Shown here in pieces: positions 33,981-40,320 of a stretch of 47,222 nucleotides of DNA. The translations under genes were made by a program, and so were the position numbers. The notes below the pieces were generated by a model. The model was not told the origin of the DNA and did not search any database. It saw nothing but the letters and a program-made list of their open reading frames with translations. This DNA comes from Rouxiella silvae (GTDB lineage Bacteria; Pseudomonadota; Gammaproteobacteria; Enterobacterales; Enterobacteriaceae), in assembly GCF_002093625.1 (NCBI RefSeq), contig NZ_MRWD01000047.1:1-47222 (forward strand), written 5' to 3'. Each line of letters starts with the position of its first letter. Position 1 is the first letter of the stretch.

Positions 33981-34655
33981 TTATGATTTAAAATTGCTCA
34001 ATAATTTATAAGTTATACTTTGATTGGAAGCTTCTATCACTTCAATCCTAGCGCCCTTATAACCAATAATTTTTGACTCAGATAGATCATACTCAACATC
34101 ATTATTAAAAGCAGGACGAGCCATATTGTTAGACAGCTCCCTGTATCCAATGTTTATCTTATTTCCCACCCTTCCGTTATATAACAATGTTTGCTGAAAA
34201 CTGTTATCGCTTGATATGGTTAGCACCGTCTTCTCAAAGGGCATATTATCTGCACAGCTGGACAAGTTGAAAACGGTCACGACACACAATGTGTGTGTGT
34301 TCTTCTTCACCATTACGGCCTGCCAGGGATCAGCGAAAAATGACTTATCTATGCTTGCTGAATCAGCACCACCCGTAGGAAGGTAAAATTCGCCCTTTTC
34401 ATCATCCCCTTTCTTTGCTAAAAATCCAGGAGTAATAGTGTAGGCAATACCAAGCTTGGCGGGAGATTTGATTTTTATACCTTCATATTGGCTTGTATTA
34501 CCCTGCCTAACCAGTTCATCGCCGACATAAGCAGTGTTGGTACTTCCGATTGCTGGCTTGCTGACAAACTCTGATTTTGGCAAGTAGTTATACTTTGGGA
34601 CAGCACACCCTGCTAGGACTGCAGAAATCAAAAGAACTGTAATTATTTAAATCAT
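33981..34655 (-). pseudogene. Phage moron lipoprotein gene with nonsense codon at codon 3
   Basis: From the ATG at 34655 the frame reads ATG ATT TAA and then continues open for over 200 codons. Restoring a sense codon in place of the TAA (for example AAA) gives the perfect lipoprotein signal MIKIITVLLISAVLAGC, with lipobox LAGC. The open remainder begins only at a TTG at 34631 and would leave a signal of eight residues with no positive charge, too short to work. The mature part, about 208 residues, is beta-rich with no domain I recognise. Its own candidate promoter (34672-34701) and terminator (33934-33958) frame it, and it interrupts the standard chaperone-tape measure neighbourhood. This is the typical layout of a lysogenic-conversion moron, perhaps for superinfection exclusion. 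It is probably inactive here. Confidence 0.75.
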
Positions 34656-34671
34656 TAAATATAATCCCAGA

Positions 34672-34701
34672 ATTTTACAATAAGACTAATCTTATCCACA
34701 A
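34672..34701 (-). promoter_or_regulatory. Candidate promoter and operator of the lipoprotein moron
   Basis: Minus-strand TTGTGG (34701-34696) and TAAAAT (34677-34672) are separated by 18 bp. The spacer holds an inverted repeat, ATAAGA-TTAG-TCTTAT (34695-34680), placed where a bound repressor would block polymerase. It lies 16 bases before the ATG at 34655. The -10 match is good and the -35 match weak. Confidence 0.5.
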
Positions 34702-34720
34702 GAGCGCCAAAATGGAAGTA

Positions 34721-35367
34721 TCACACCCACTGTTCCATTGCCTGTTCGAGGCTAACAGGGGCTTCTTGAAGGTGCGGCGCAAAATCAGAAATTCTGAAAG
34801 GCGGGGAATTTTTGGTGCGATTGACGTTGGCTATAGTGCTGGCCACGACTGCTGCAGCCCACTCCGTTCGCATCATAGAATTAAGGCCACCATACTTTTC
34901 ACGGTATTTTAGCCAGAGCTCAAATTCTGCAACGCTCATTCGTTCTTGCGCCTCAGCAATGGTTCTCCCACCAATACCGTTCATTACCAACTCACACCAG
35001 ATTTCATCCTCTGCTGTTAGGGCTTCTCCTTTCCCAGGTTGTTTACCTCCTGAATAACCACCAACAAGGCAATAGTTAAATTGCCATCAAGGGCACCGCG
35101 CTCAGGGTCGGCTTCACCGGTAATATCTTCTGGCGTGAAAACAGGGTGACCCGCTTCATCACAAACCGATGCCGCGATGCGACCTGCAACATTATCGACC
35201 TTTCCGGCATGTGCCAGAATGTCAGACTTTGCCGAGTGATATCCCAATGGCCGGATGAACACCGTTGCGGTAAATTCTTTGTCACCTTGCTTCCAGGCCA
35301 CTTCTTTTTCAATTGGGCGGCCCGTGAATGCGCCGGTAGTTTGCAAAGCTTCAACGGTTAATTTCAT
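34721..35367 (-). CDS. Tail assembly chaperone GT fusion made by -1 frameshift
   Basis: The GGGAAAG slippery heptamer near the end of the G-like gene lets ribosomes shift to the -1 frame after codon 113 and add 102 residues, giving a 215-residue GT protein. In the -1 frame the added part is open through to 34721 and includes GGRTIAEAQERMSVAEFELW, typical of lambda T-like domains. In lambda the G:GT ratio is set by the same heptamer and is essential for loading the tape measure protein. The 34721-34990 frame has no credible start codon or ribosome site of its own, which fits expression only by frameshift. The -1 junction and the stop of G lie only 10 bases apart. Confidence 0.88.
35017..35367 (-). 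CDS. Tail assembly chaperone, lambda G type
   Basis: The 116-residue protein is the unshifted product. Family features are an N-terminal KLTVEALQTTGAFTGRPIEKEVAW beta region, FIRPLGYHS and the block GRIAASVCDEAGHPVFTPEDITGEAD ending in a helix NLTIALLVVIQEVNNLG. It holds the tape measure protein in an extended form during tail assembly and is not in the virion. It follows the tail tube gene by about 50 bp, which is the lambda order V-G-T-H. The downstream T-like domain is reached by frameshift at 35029-35035. The ribosome site is modest (GGTG). Confidence 0.87.
   Translation of the reverse strand: MKLTVEALQTTGAFTGRPIEKEVAWKQGDKEFTATVFIRPLGYHSAKSDILAHAGKVDNVAGRIAASVCDEAGHPVFTPEDITGEADPERGALDGNLTIALLVVIQEVNNLGKEKP
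35029..35035 (-). other. Programmed -1 ribosomal frameshift site, G GGA AAG
   Basis: The zero frame reads CTG GGA AAG GAG AAG CCC TAA. The heptamer G GGA AAG is in the correct X XXY YYZ phase for tandem slippage and is the same sequence used by lambda. Shifting here opens a 102-codon frame ending at 34721. No strong downstream pseudoknot is evident by eye, as in lambda. Confidence 0.9.
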
Positions 35368-35420
35368 AGTTGCACCAAAGTTCAGATTAGTTTCGGGGGG
35401 AATTCACCCCGGTGATAAAT

Positions 35421-35912
35421 TTAGGCGGGCGCTTTTGGTACCCATACTGCAGGACCAGAACGCTGAATCGTGGCCGTAGTGCTGACAACGGTGTTGGCCT
35501 GGAAGTCAAACGGGAAGTCTGAGACGTAACCCTGAAAAACAAACCAGGTTCGGTCTTCTGGAAGCGTCAACCCATCCACAGAACCCGCACCGCCATTCGC
35601 CGAAACTGTTGGCAAAGACTCGCCATCCGCCCAACCAACAGCAAAGCTCAGTAAGGTGTCATCGTCCAACTCAGCCAGGTTATGTAATTTAAGATGGCTG
35701 GCATTTTTCGGATCGGCATTGAGCGTTACAGAGGCTGACGCTGGTGTGCGGAGCCCCTTCTTATAAGTGCGGCTGTTACGCTCGCTCAGGCAAGTATCTT
35801 CAATCTGGTCGGCGGGGTTGCCGCCAGGGGTAAAGGAGGTGATGCATTCAACTTCGATGACGACGCCTGAGGCGAGGACAAAAAACTGCGTGCCTTGGGT
35901 TAATACAGACAT
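35421..35912 (-). CDS. Major tail tube protein
   Basis: The 163-residue protein is the likely tail tube subunit (lambda V position). It is beta-rich and begins [30 protein letters not shown], with later blocks [18 protein letters not shown] and [28 protein letters not shown], which fit the shared tube fold of siphoviruses. GGAG lies seven bases before the ATG at 35912; the frame from 35945 would read through the upstream terminator. It is of normal length for HK97-type tube proteins without the C-terminal Ig-like domain found in lambda V. It stands directly before the G/GT chaperone pair. Confidence 0.85.
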   Translation of the reverse strand: MSVLTQGTQFFVLASGVVIEVECITSFTPGGNPADQIEDTCLSERNSRTYKKGLRTPASASVTLNADPKNASHLKLHNLAELDDDTLLSFAVGWADGESLPTVSANGGAGSVDGLTLPEDRTWFVFQGYVSDFPFDFQANTVVSTTATIQRSGPAVWVPKAPA

Positions 35913-35929
35913 GGGCTTTCTCCGGGCAT

Positions 35930-35951
35930 AAAAAAACCGGCTCATGGCCGG
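35930..35951 (-). terminator. Terminator hairpin between tail completion and tail tube genes
   Basis: Minus-strand GCCGG-CATGA-... pairs GCCGG (35951-35947 complement) with CCGGC (35941-35937 complement) and is followed by a run of at least six Ts. It lies just before the tail tube ribosome site, the same position as the hairpins before the tape measure and other genes. Confidence 0.65.
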
Positions 35952-35971
35952 CGGGTTAAAGTTTCGGTGTT

Positions 35972-36337
35972 CTAACGCTTCACTATCCAGTCAACGTCGA
36001 AAGAGTAGTGATAGCGCTTTGTATCGGGGTCTCGGTCCTGATTGCCCCACCGCGTGATGTACGCATGAGGCTCAATGGCGTCACGTAGCGCTTTTGCCAC
36101 TGCAAGCACCTGAACCGGCGTATCTGCATAGACATCGATCTGAATGGAGAAGCTGTCCACGTCGGGGCGATTGCCGAGGAACATGGCAGGCAGGCCACCA
36201 ATGTTTTGCCACACCGCGTAGGGGTAGATAACGTCGTCGGTATTCTCACCAAACGGATAAAGCCTGACATCATCGCCGCCCAATATCGCCATGACGGCGG
36301 GTGAGGTGGCACAGACAGAATAAATCGGCGCTATCAT
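35972..36337 (-). CDS. Tail completion protein, DUF3168 (gp17-like)
   Basis: The 121-residue protein has the DUF3168 pattern: [21 protein letters not shown] at the start, then [24 protein letters not shown], and [27 protein letters not shown]. These proteins (SPP1 gp17, lambda U analogues) cap the tail and join it to the head. Its ATG overlaps the gp10-like stop as ATGA. It lies just before the tail tube gene, the normal place for the tail terminator. I am confident of the family. Confidence 0.87.
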   Translation of the reverse strand: MIAPIYSVCATSPAVMAILGGDDVRLYPFGENTDDVIYPYAVWQNIGGLPAMFLGNRPDVDSFSIQIDVYADTPVQVLAVAKALRDAIEPHAYITRWGNQDRDPDTKRYHYSFDVDWIVKR

Positions 36338-36819
36338 GGTTTTACACCTCGCTTCTGCGCTCTGGAAATAGCACGATCAATGGCCCTTTCATATTCCGTC
36401 ACAAAGGTGGTTACCACCTTGTCCACCGTCGAAGCGATTGCCGGTCGCATAATTGGCTGGGCGGCCATTTTTTCGGTACCAAACTCCAGCAGACGCCAGT
36501 GCGGCGTGGGCGCATTTTTTGCCTTATCCGGATGGTTTTTCAAAACAGCACCGTGGAGCACGCCTACCCGAAACGCCAGGTCACCCGTTTGCTTGAAAAT
36601 CTTTCCGTTCCACCGTAACGCAATGTTATCCGCAATACTCCGGCCGGTATGGGCGTCGTCCACCCTTTGAGCGTTTGTTTTGGCCTGCTGCACGATAACA
36701 TTGGCCGCCCTGCGAAGCGCCGCCCTACCCCCCTTTTTACGCAAGTCGAGACTGATGGTATCCAGCTTTCCTAGCAGGGAATCAATACCAATAAGAGAAA
36801 AATCAACGCCGTCAGCCAT
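36334..36819 (-). CDS. HK97 gp10-like head-tail protein
   Basis: The 161-residue protein has the typical start VDFSLIGIDSLLGKLDTISLDLRKKGGRAALRRAANVIVQQAKTNAQ seen in HK97 gp10 family members (here given by its blocks GRAALRRAANVIVQQAK and HWRLLEFGTEKMAAQPIMRPA). The family takes part in tail completion or head-tail joining. GGGGGC lies seven bases before the ATG, which overlaps the preceding gene by eight bases. A basic C-terminal tail ([13 protein letters not shown]) ends the protein. The order adaptor-gp10-DUF3168-tube is the common one. Confidence 0.87.
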   Translation of the reverse strand: MADGVDFSLIGIDSLLGKLDTISLDLRKKGGRAALRRAANVIVQQAKTNAQRVDDAHTGRSIADNIALRWNGKIFKQTGDLAFRVGVLHGAVLKNHPDKAKNAPTPHWRLLEFGTEKMAAQPIMRPAIASTVDKVVTTFVTEYERAIDRAISRAQKRGVKP

Positions 36820-37144
36820 CGTTAGCCCCCTCTGAACAGGGCAGCGTAAGGTATTCCAGCCCGCTTACTGGATCCGGAAGCACGCCCTCTATGTTGTAAA
36901 CCTGCCCCCTGAAAAGAATGCGGTGTTTGTTCGTCACATCACTTCGTTTTCGGATGGTAATGCGCGTGGTCACTTCGCTTTGAACGGCCTGGGATGCAAC
37001 AAACTCTCGTGCCGAAAGCGGCACAACGTCGGCCCAGATTTTTTTAACGTTTTCCCAGCCAGGGATGGCGGCGCCCGTCTGCGGATCGCGATGGTTAACA
37101 CGCTTTTGTAGCGTGACGCGATGGCGGAGTTTTCCGGCCTGCAT
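36812..37144 (-). CDS. Head closure / head-tail joining adaptor
   Basis: The 110-residue protein starts MQAGKLRHRVTLQKRVNHRDP and has GAAIPGWENVKKIWADVVPLSAREFVASQAV, the pattern of the phage head-tail joining (SPP1 gp16-like) family. It probably closes the connector after DNA packaging. A GGGGG ribosome site lies four bases before the ATG at 37144; the longer frame from 37180 would overlap the next small gene. It ends inside the start of the gp10-like gene. Length and layout are normal. Confidence 0.85.
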   Translation of the reverse strand: MQAGKLRHRVTLQKRVNHRDPQTGAAIPGWENVKKIWADVVPLSAREFVASQAVQSEVTTRITIRKRSDVTNKHRILFRGQVYNIEGVLPDPVSGLEYLTLPCSEGANDG

Positions 37145-37145
37145 A

Positions 37146-37328
37146 TTACCCCCTGGGTTTACCGCTGAGGTAATTACCACCTAAAGAGGTAGTATCAATG
37201 CCTTCCTCTTCTTCCAGCGTCTGAACAATTATGGTGACAAGCGCCTCATTTGACTCCGCCAGGCGGTTCATTGCTTTTGTCTGTGCTGCCATCGCCTGCA
37301 GCAGCTGGCTTACCTGTTGCTCGTTCAT
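37146..37328 (-). CDS. Small helical protein in the connector cluster
   Basis: I do not recognise this 60-residue protein. It looks like one long amphipathic helix (EQQVSQLLQAMAAQTKAMNRLAESNEALVTIIVQ, read as heptad-like blocks QLLQAMAAQ and RLAESNEALV) followed by a short acidic and glycine-rich tail. Either the ATG at 37328 or a TTG six bases upstream with GGAG five bases before it could be the start. It stands between two connector genes and ends one base before the adaptor start. A coiled-coil scaffold or assembly helper is possible. Confidence 0.6.
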   Translation of the reverse strand: MNEQQVSQLLQAMAAQTKAMNRLAESNEALVTIIVQTLEEEEGIDTTSLGGNYLSGKPRG

Positions 37329-37403
37329 AGGCAATTTTACTCCACTTTTTTAGCCACTCTCGGCGGCGTTCACATCCTGAACAAGCCATAGCATCTCTCC
37401 TGA

Positions 37404-37742
37404 CTAAACCACACTCGGCTGGCGCAGATCGTAAATCAGCATCGTGACCGCAAAGGGAAGATTACCCTGACTCAGTTTTTCCCCGTCCTCTCCACCTCGG
37501 TTCCGGTCCATATACCCCAGCAAAACCAGCAGCGCCGATTTCATTCGGGAAAGCTCGTTCGTTTCCTCAATAAGTTCACCAGCCGAGTTAACGATCAAGT
37601 CGCGACTGCCCTGAATGTATGAAAGTAAAGCTGCGCTGGCGCCCTGGATTTTTAGCGTCAAATCAGGGTCACCGTCGTCTTCATCAATACGCAGGTGATC
37701 TTTAGCTTCCTGAAGCGTGACAAGCATGATTGGGGTTGCCAT
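37404..37742 (-). CDS. Head-tail connector protein, gp6-like
   Basis: The 112-residue protein begins MLVTLQEAKDHLRIDEDDGDPDLTLKIQGASAALLSYIQ, here noted by blocks EAKDHLRIDEDDGD and GASAALLSYIQG, the clear signature of HK97 gp6/SPP1 gp15-type adaptors. The family forms a ring under the portal. AAGGA precedes the ATG by six bases, and the start codon overlaps the stop of the repeat protein by one base. It is of normal size. Confidence in the family is high. Confidence 0.88.
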   Translation of the reverse strand: MATPIMLVTLQEAKDHLRIDEDDGDPDLTLKIQGASAALLSYIQGSRDLIVNSAGELIEETNELSRMKSALLVLLGYMDRNRGGEDGEKLSQGNLPFAVTMLIYDLRQPSVV

Positions 37743-38737
37743 TATTTATCCTTGCCGTCTCGGCCTCGTTTGGCGGCCAACGTCCAGCCTTTGGATCCAA
37801 TCTCGCCAGGCTTGTCCGCCGTTTCATCGTCACAGTGCCAGAGCGAGCCACCCCAAGTGACGGTGTCGCCCGGTTGATACCCTTCACCATTTTTAAACAC
37901 ACCACGGTAAATAAGCACCGGCACGGAAAAGGTTTTTTCAACCATGACACCATCTGATAGGGACAGGTTGATGCTAAATTCCCGTTGTGCGTTCTGGATG
38001 ACATCAATGCTGTGTACACCAGAAACTACGCATTCCCACCCAGATAGGCCCATCGTTTTCTGATAAGCACGCCATAGACCACCTTTGAACAAGGCATAGG
38101 TGCCACGAGGGTATGATTTTTCCTCGTTGATACCCGGGAGAACCTCAAGTTGCAGCGCGTCTTTGCCGTCTGCGCCGTTATGAACCTCAGGCAATGCGCT
38201 GACAGAAGCAGATACCTGTTCCTTTACCATTTTTTCTATATCGGGCAATTCAGGCAACTCAATACGCCCAATCGCGTCGGCCACCATTTTTTCAATATCA
38301 GGTAATTCCGGCGCAACCGGTAGTTCGATCCGCGACACGGCGTCCTGCACCATCCTCTCGATATCCGGCAATTCCGGCGCAACAGGCAACTCAATACGCC
38401 CAATCACGTCGGCCACCATTTTTTCAATATCGGGTAATTCCGGCGCAACCGGCAGTTCGATCCGCGATACGGCGCCCTGCACCATCTTTTCAATGTCGGG
38501 AAGCTTTGGCGCCGCTGGCTCCGGCAAGGTTGATACAGCAGCTGCAATCATGCCTTTGAAATCCGGAGGGGTCGCTTTAGCAAGAACATGCAGTTCTTCC
38601 CCCATGCTGGCCAGCTTCTCACCCACCAGCGTCATATGCTCCTGCAAGGCTTTATTGAACTGAATATTAATGTCAGAAATATGCGAGAAAAAGACCTCAC
38701 CCATATGTTTTATAAGGGATAATTCACGCTCGTTCAT
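37742..38737 (-). CDS. Repeat-rich helical protein with possible carbohydrate-binding end, next to portal
   Basis: This 331-residue protein is not a standard HK97 head gene. Residues 1-55 are a helical N-terminus. Residues 57-180 hold six 22-residue repeats around the block LPDIEKMV (at 79, 101, 123, 145, 164, with a weaker first copy at 58). The middle copies alternate between two forms, QxAVSR and ADxIGR. A GADGKDA linker follows, then a beta-rich C-terminal module with YRGVFKNGEGYQPGDTVTW, GGSLWHCDD and KGWTLAAKRG, the pattern of small chitin/carbohydrate-binding (CBM5/12-like) modules. It overlaps the portal stop by four bases and the connector start by one. A head-surface fibre or decoration that sticks to sugars is the best guess. 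Confidence 0.7.
   Translation of the reverse strand: MNERELSLIKHMGEVFFSHISDINIQFNKALQEHMTLVGEKLASMGEELHVLAKATPPDFKGMIAAAVSTLPEPAAPKLPDIEKMVQGAVSRIELPVAPELPDIEKMVADVIGRIELPVAPELPDIERMVQDAVSRIELPVAPELPDIEKMVADAIGRIELPELPDIEKMVKEQVSASVSALPEVHNGADGKDALQLEVLPGINEEKSYPRGTYALFKGGLWRAYQKTMGLSGWECVVSGVHSIDVIQNAQREFSINLSLSDGVMVEKTFSVPVLIYRGVFKNGEGYQPGDTVTWGGSLWHCDDETADKPGEIGSKGWTLAAKRGRDGKDK
38256..38519 (-). repeat. 132-bp tandem repeat inside the portal-adjacent gene
   Basis: The stretch starting AACTCAATACGCCCAATC at 38256 recurs at 38388, exactly 132 bp later, with only scattered third-position differences. Each unit codes for two 22-residue protein repeats of types B and A. This shows recent duplication by slippage or recombination at DNA level. 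Confidence 0.85.
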
Positions 38738-40104
38738 GGGTTTATTATTCCTTTAAGCATGCTCTTCAGAATAAAGGCTTCTGTTTCAGACAGGGCCTTA
38801 CGGCCCGAATTGTCTTCTGGCTTCACGGGTTCATTTTGTATTTCGGGGACTGCCGCCGGCGTACTGCTGCCCGTCTTAAACGGGTCGTCTTTAGCATCGC
38901 GCTTGGCCAGTGCTGCAAGGCTATAATTTTGCTGCTGAATGAGCGGCGATCCGCCACCGGTAACCGGCGGAAGATTCTCTTTTTTACGGGCCTCATTCGG
39001 TGCAAGCCAGCCACCACTGATCCCATCGCTGTGCGATTTGTAGCGGGCGCCGGTATCCATTCGAAGCAAAACGTTAAGGTCAAACTCGACGCCTACCTTA
39101 CTGTCTAGGTCGAGGCCCTCATCGAGAAGAAGTTCTATTGACTCGATGTGTGTCTGCAAACACTGGGAGTAGTACTGCTGATCCAGCGCTTCAATATTGT
39201 TGTACGTTGGGGCACTGCCCAGCCCTACCTTATAGAGCGGGACATGAAAGGTGGAACAGACTATTTCAGCAGTGAGCTTGAGTTGCTCGACAACCTGAGA
39301 GTCGGTTGCACTCATGGCAAGGGGCACATATCCGGCACCGTCGGAAAGAACGGCTGTACGTCCTGCATTCTCTCCGGCATAGCCCGCCTCCCAGCCCTGC
39401 TTTAGCTCTCTCGCTTTATCAACACTTAATGAGCCGGGCACCGTTATGACGCCTGCCGGTTTTCCACCGTTCTTAAAAAAGTTGGCATTGCTGTTTTGAA
39501 TATAATGCCCGTGCATCGCCGACACGCCGCAGGCGAAGATGGGAGAAAGCCCCACGAGGGGATGAAAGAGACAATTAAAACGGTCGTGGATAATTTCTCG
39601 CGCCGGTACCGTGACGGGCTCCAGCAGCCCGGCCACGTTATCAGCCATCAGTTGGTAAAATATTGCACCATCATCAGAAATGAGGGGCTGCACTCGGCTG
39701 GGGTCGAGAATTCTTAACTGTTCAATATCCCCGGCTGCATTCCTGATTTTCAGAACGTAGGTATTGCCATTAGTCAGTTTTGACACCATCCAGTTTTCAT
39801 AAAACTGAATGCGCGTCTGAATAAAGTTTGGCTTTAAAAGCAGGCTGGAGACGGTCTTTTTTTCGATATCCTGCCAGGTGCCGTCGGAGTTTTTCCCCTT
39901 GAGCAGCACGGGCATCTTGCCAATATCGCCCGCAATCAGGCCTATCGACGAGAACACGGCATGTGAGGCAAGGACCACATCTTGCTTTACCTCAATATTC
40001 TTTTGCCAGGCCCCGGTAAAAGCCTCGCGAATTATCGAGACCCAGCCGCTCCCAGATGAAGGAGGTTGCATGGCTTTTTCTTTTCGACGAAACCAGTTAC
40101 GCAT
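38734..40104 (-). CDS. HK97-family portal protein
   Basis: The 456-residue portal forms the dodecameric DNA gate. Family blocks are ASHAVFSSIGLIAGDIGKMPVLL, PNFIQTRIQFYENWMVSKLTNGNTYVL, GLSPIFACGVSA, NANFFKNGGKPAGVI and VCSTFHVPLYKVG followed by YNNIEALDQQYYSQCL. The ATG at 40104 was chosen since it overlaps the stop of a small upstream ORF (ATGCGTAA) and AGGG lies eight bases before it. The earlier start at 40173 would add 23 residues that are the shifted reading of that small gene. The gene lies after the capsid gene, where HK97 itself has portal before capsid. The C-terminal tail is rich in P, E and S. Confidence 0.92.
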   Translation of the reverse strand: MRNWFRRKEKAMQPPSSGSGWVSIIREAFTGAWQKNIEVKQDVVLASHAVFSSIGLIAGDIGKMPVLLKGKNSDGTWQDIEKKTVSSLLLKPNFIQTRIQFYENWMVSKLTNGNTYVLKIRNAAGDIEQLRILDPSRVQPLISDDGAIFYQLMADNVAGLLEPVTVPAREIIHDRFNCLFHPLVGLSPIFACGVSAMHGHYIQNSNANFFKNGGKPAGVITVPGSLSVDKARELKQGWEAGYAGENAGRTAVLSDGAGYVPLAMSATDSQVVEQLKLTAEIVCSTFHVPLYKVGLGSAPTYNNIEALDQQYYSQCLQTHIESIELLLDEGLDLDSKVGVEFDLNVLLRMDTGARYKSHSDGISGGWLAPNEARKKENLPPVTGGGSPLIQQQNYSLAALAKRDAKDDPFKTGSSTPAAVPEIQNEPVKPEDNSGRKALSETEAFILKSMLKGIINP

Positions 40105-40267
40105 TGCCGTTGCCCTTTTTATTACTGCCTCTGGCGCGTGCTCGCCTAGGTCGGTGATATTCCGCATAACCAAGAATCACCAATATTTCGGCGTCTCGCG
40201 CTGACAAAGTTCTGACCCGGCCTACGTGGGAGTCGTGGGTTTTTTTAAGATATTTAATTTCTTTCAT
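40097..40267 (-). CDS. Small basic protein between capsid and portal genes
   Basis: This 56-residue ORF reads MKEIKYLKKTHDSHVGRVRT, then LSARDAEILVILGYAEYHRP, then a strongly basic RRARARGSNKKGNGNA tail. It begins just after the capsid terminator and its stop overlaps the portal start by eight bases. Tight coupling and the uniform gene direction make it credible despite its size. A basic tail suggests nucleic acid contact or head assembly, but no function is known to me. Confidence 0.62.
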   Translation of the reverse strand: MKEIKYLKKTHDSHVGRVRTLSARDAEILVILGYAEYHRPRRARARGSNKKGNGNA

Positions 40268-40282
40268 ATCACGCTCGATCCC

Positions 40283-40305
40283 AAAAAGAGGGGCCGAAGC
40301 CCCTC
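40283..40305 (-). terminator. Strong TTCG-loop terminator after the capsid gene
   Basis: Minus-strand GAGGGGC-TTCG-GCCCCTC has seven perfect pairs and is followed by TTTTT. It lies 16 bases after the capsid stop. Partial termination here would give more capsid than portal mRNA, which fits the copy-number need for these proteins. Confidence 0.88.
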
Positions 40306-40320
40306 ACGTTTTACAGGGTA

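Noticed and set aside
33981-34631. Lipoprotein gene starting at the TTG at 34631
   Set aside because: This start leaves a signal of only eight residues with no positive charge, whereas the ATG at 34655 gives a full signal except for the nonsense codon.
34721-34990. T-like chaperone as an independent gene
   Set aside because: There is no good start codon or ribosome site, and the slippery heptamer in phase explains expression by frameshift.
40105-40173. N-terminal extension of the portal protein
   Set aside because: These codons are the shifted reading of the 56-residue ORF, and the later ATG has both coupling and a ribosome site.
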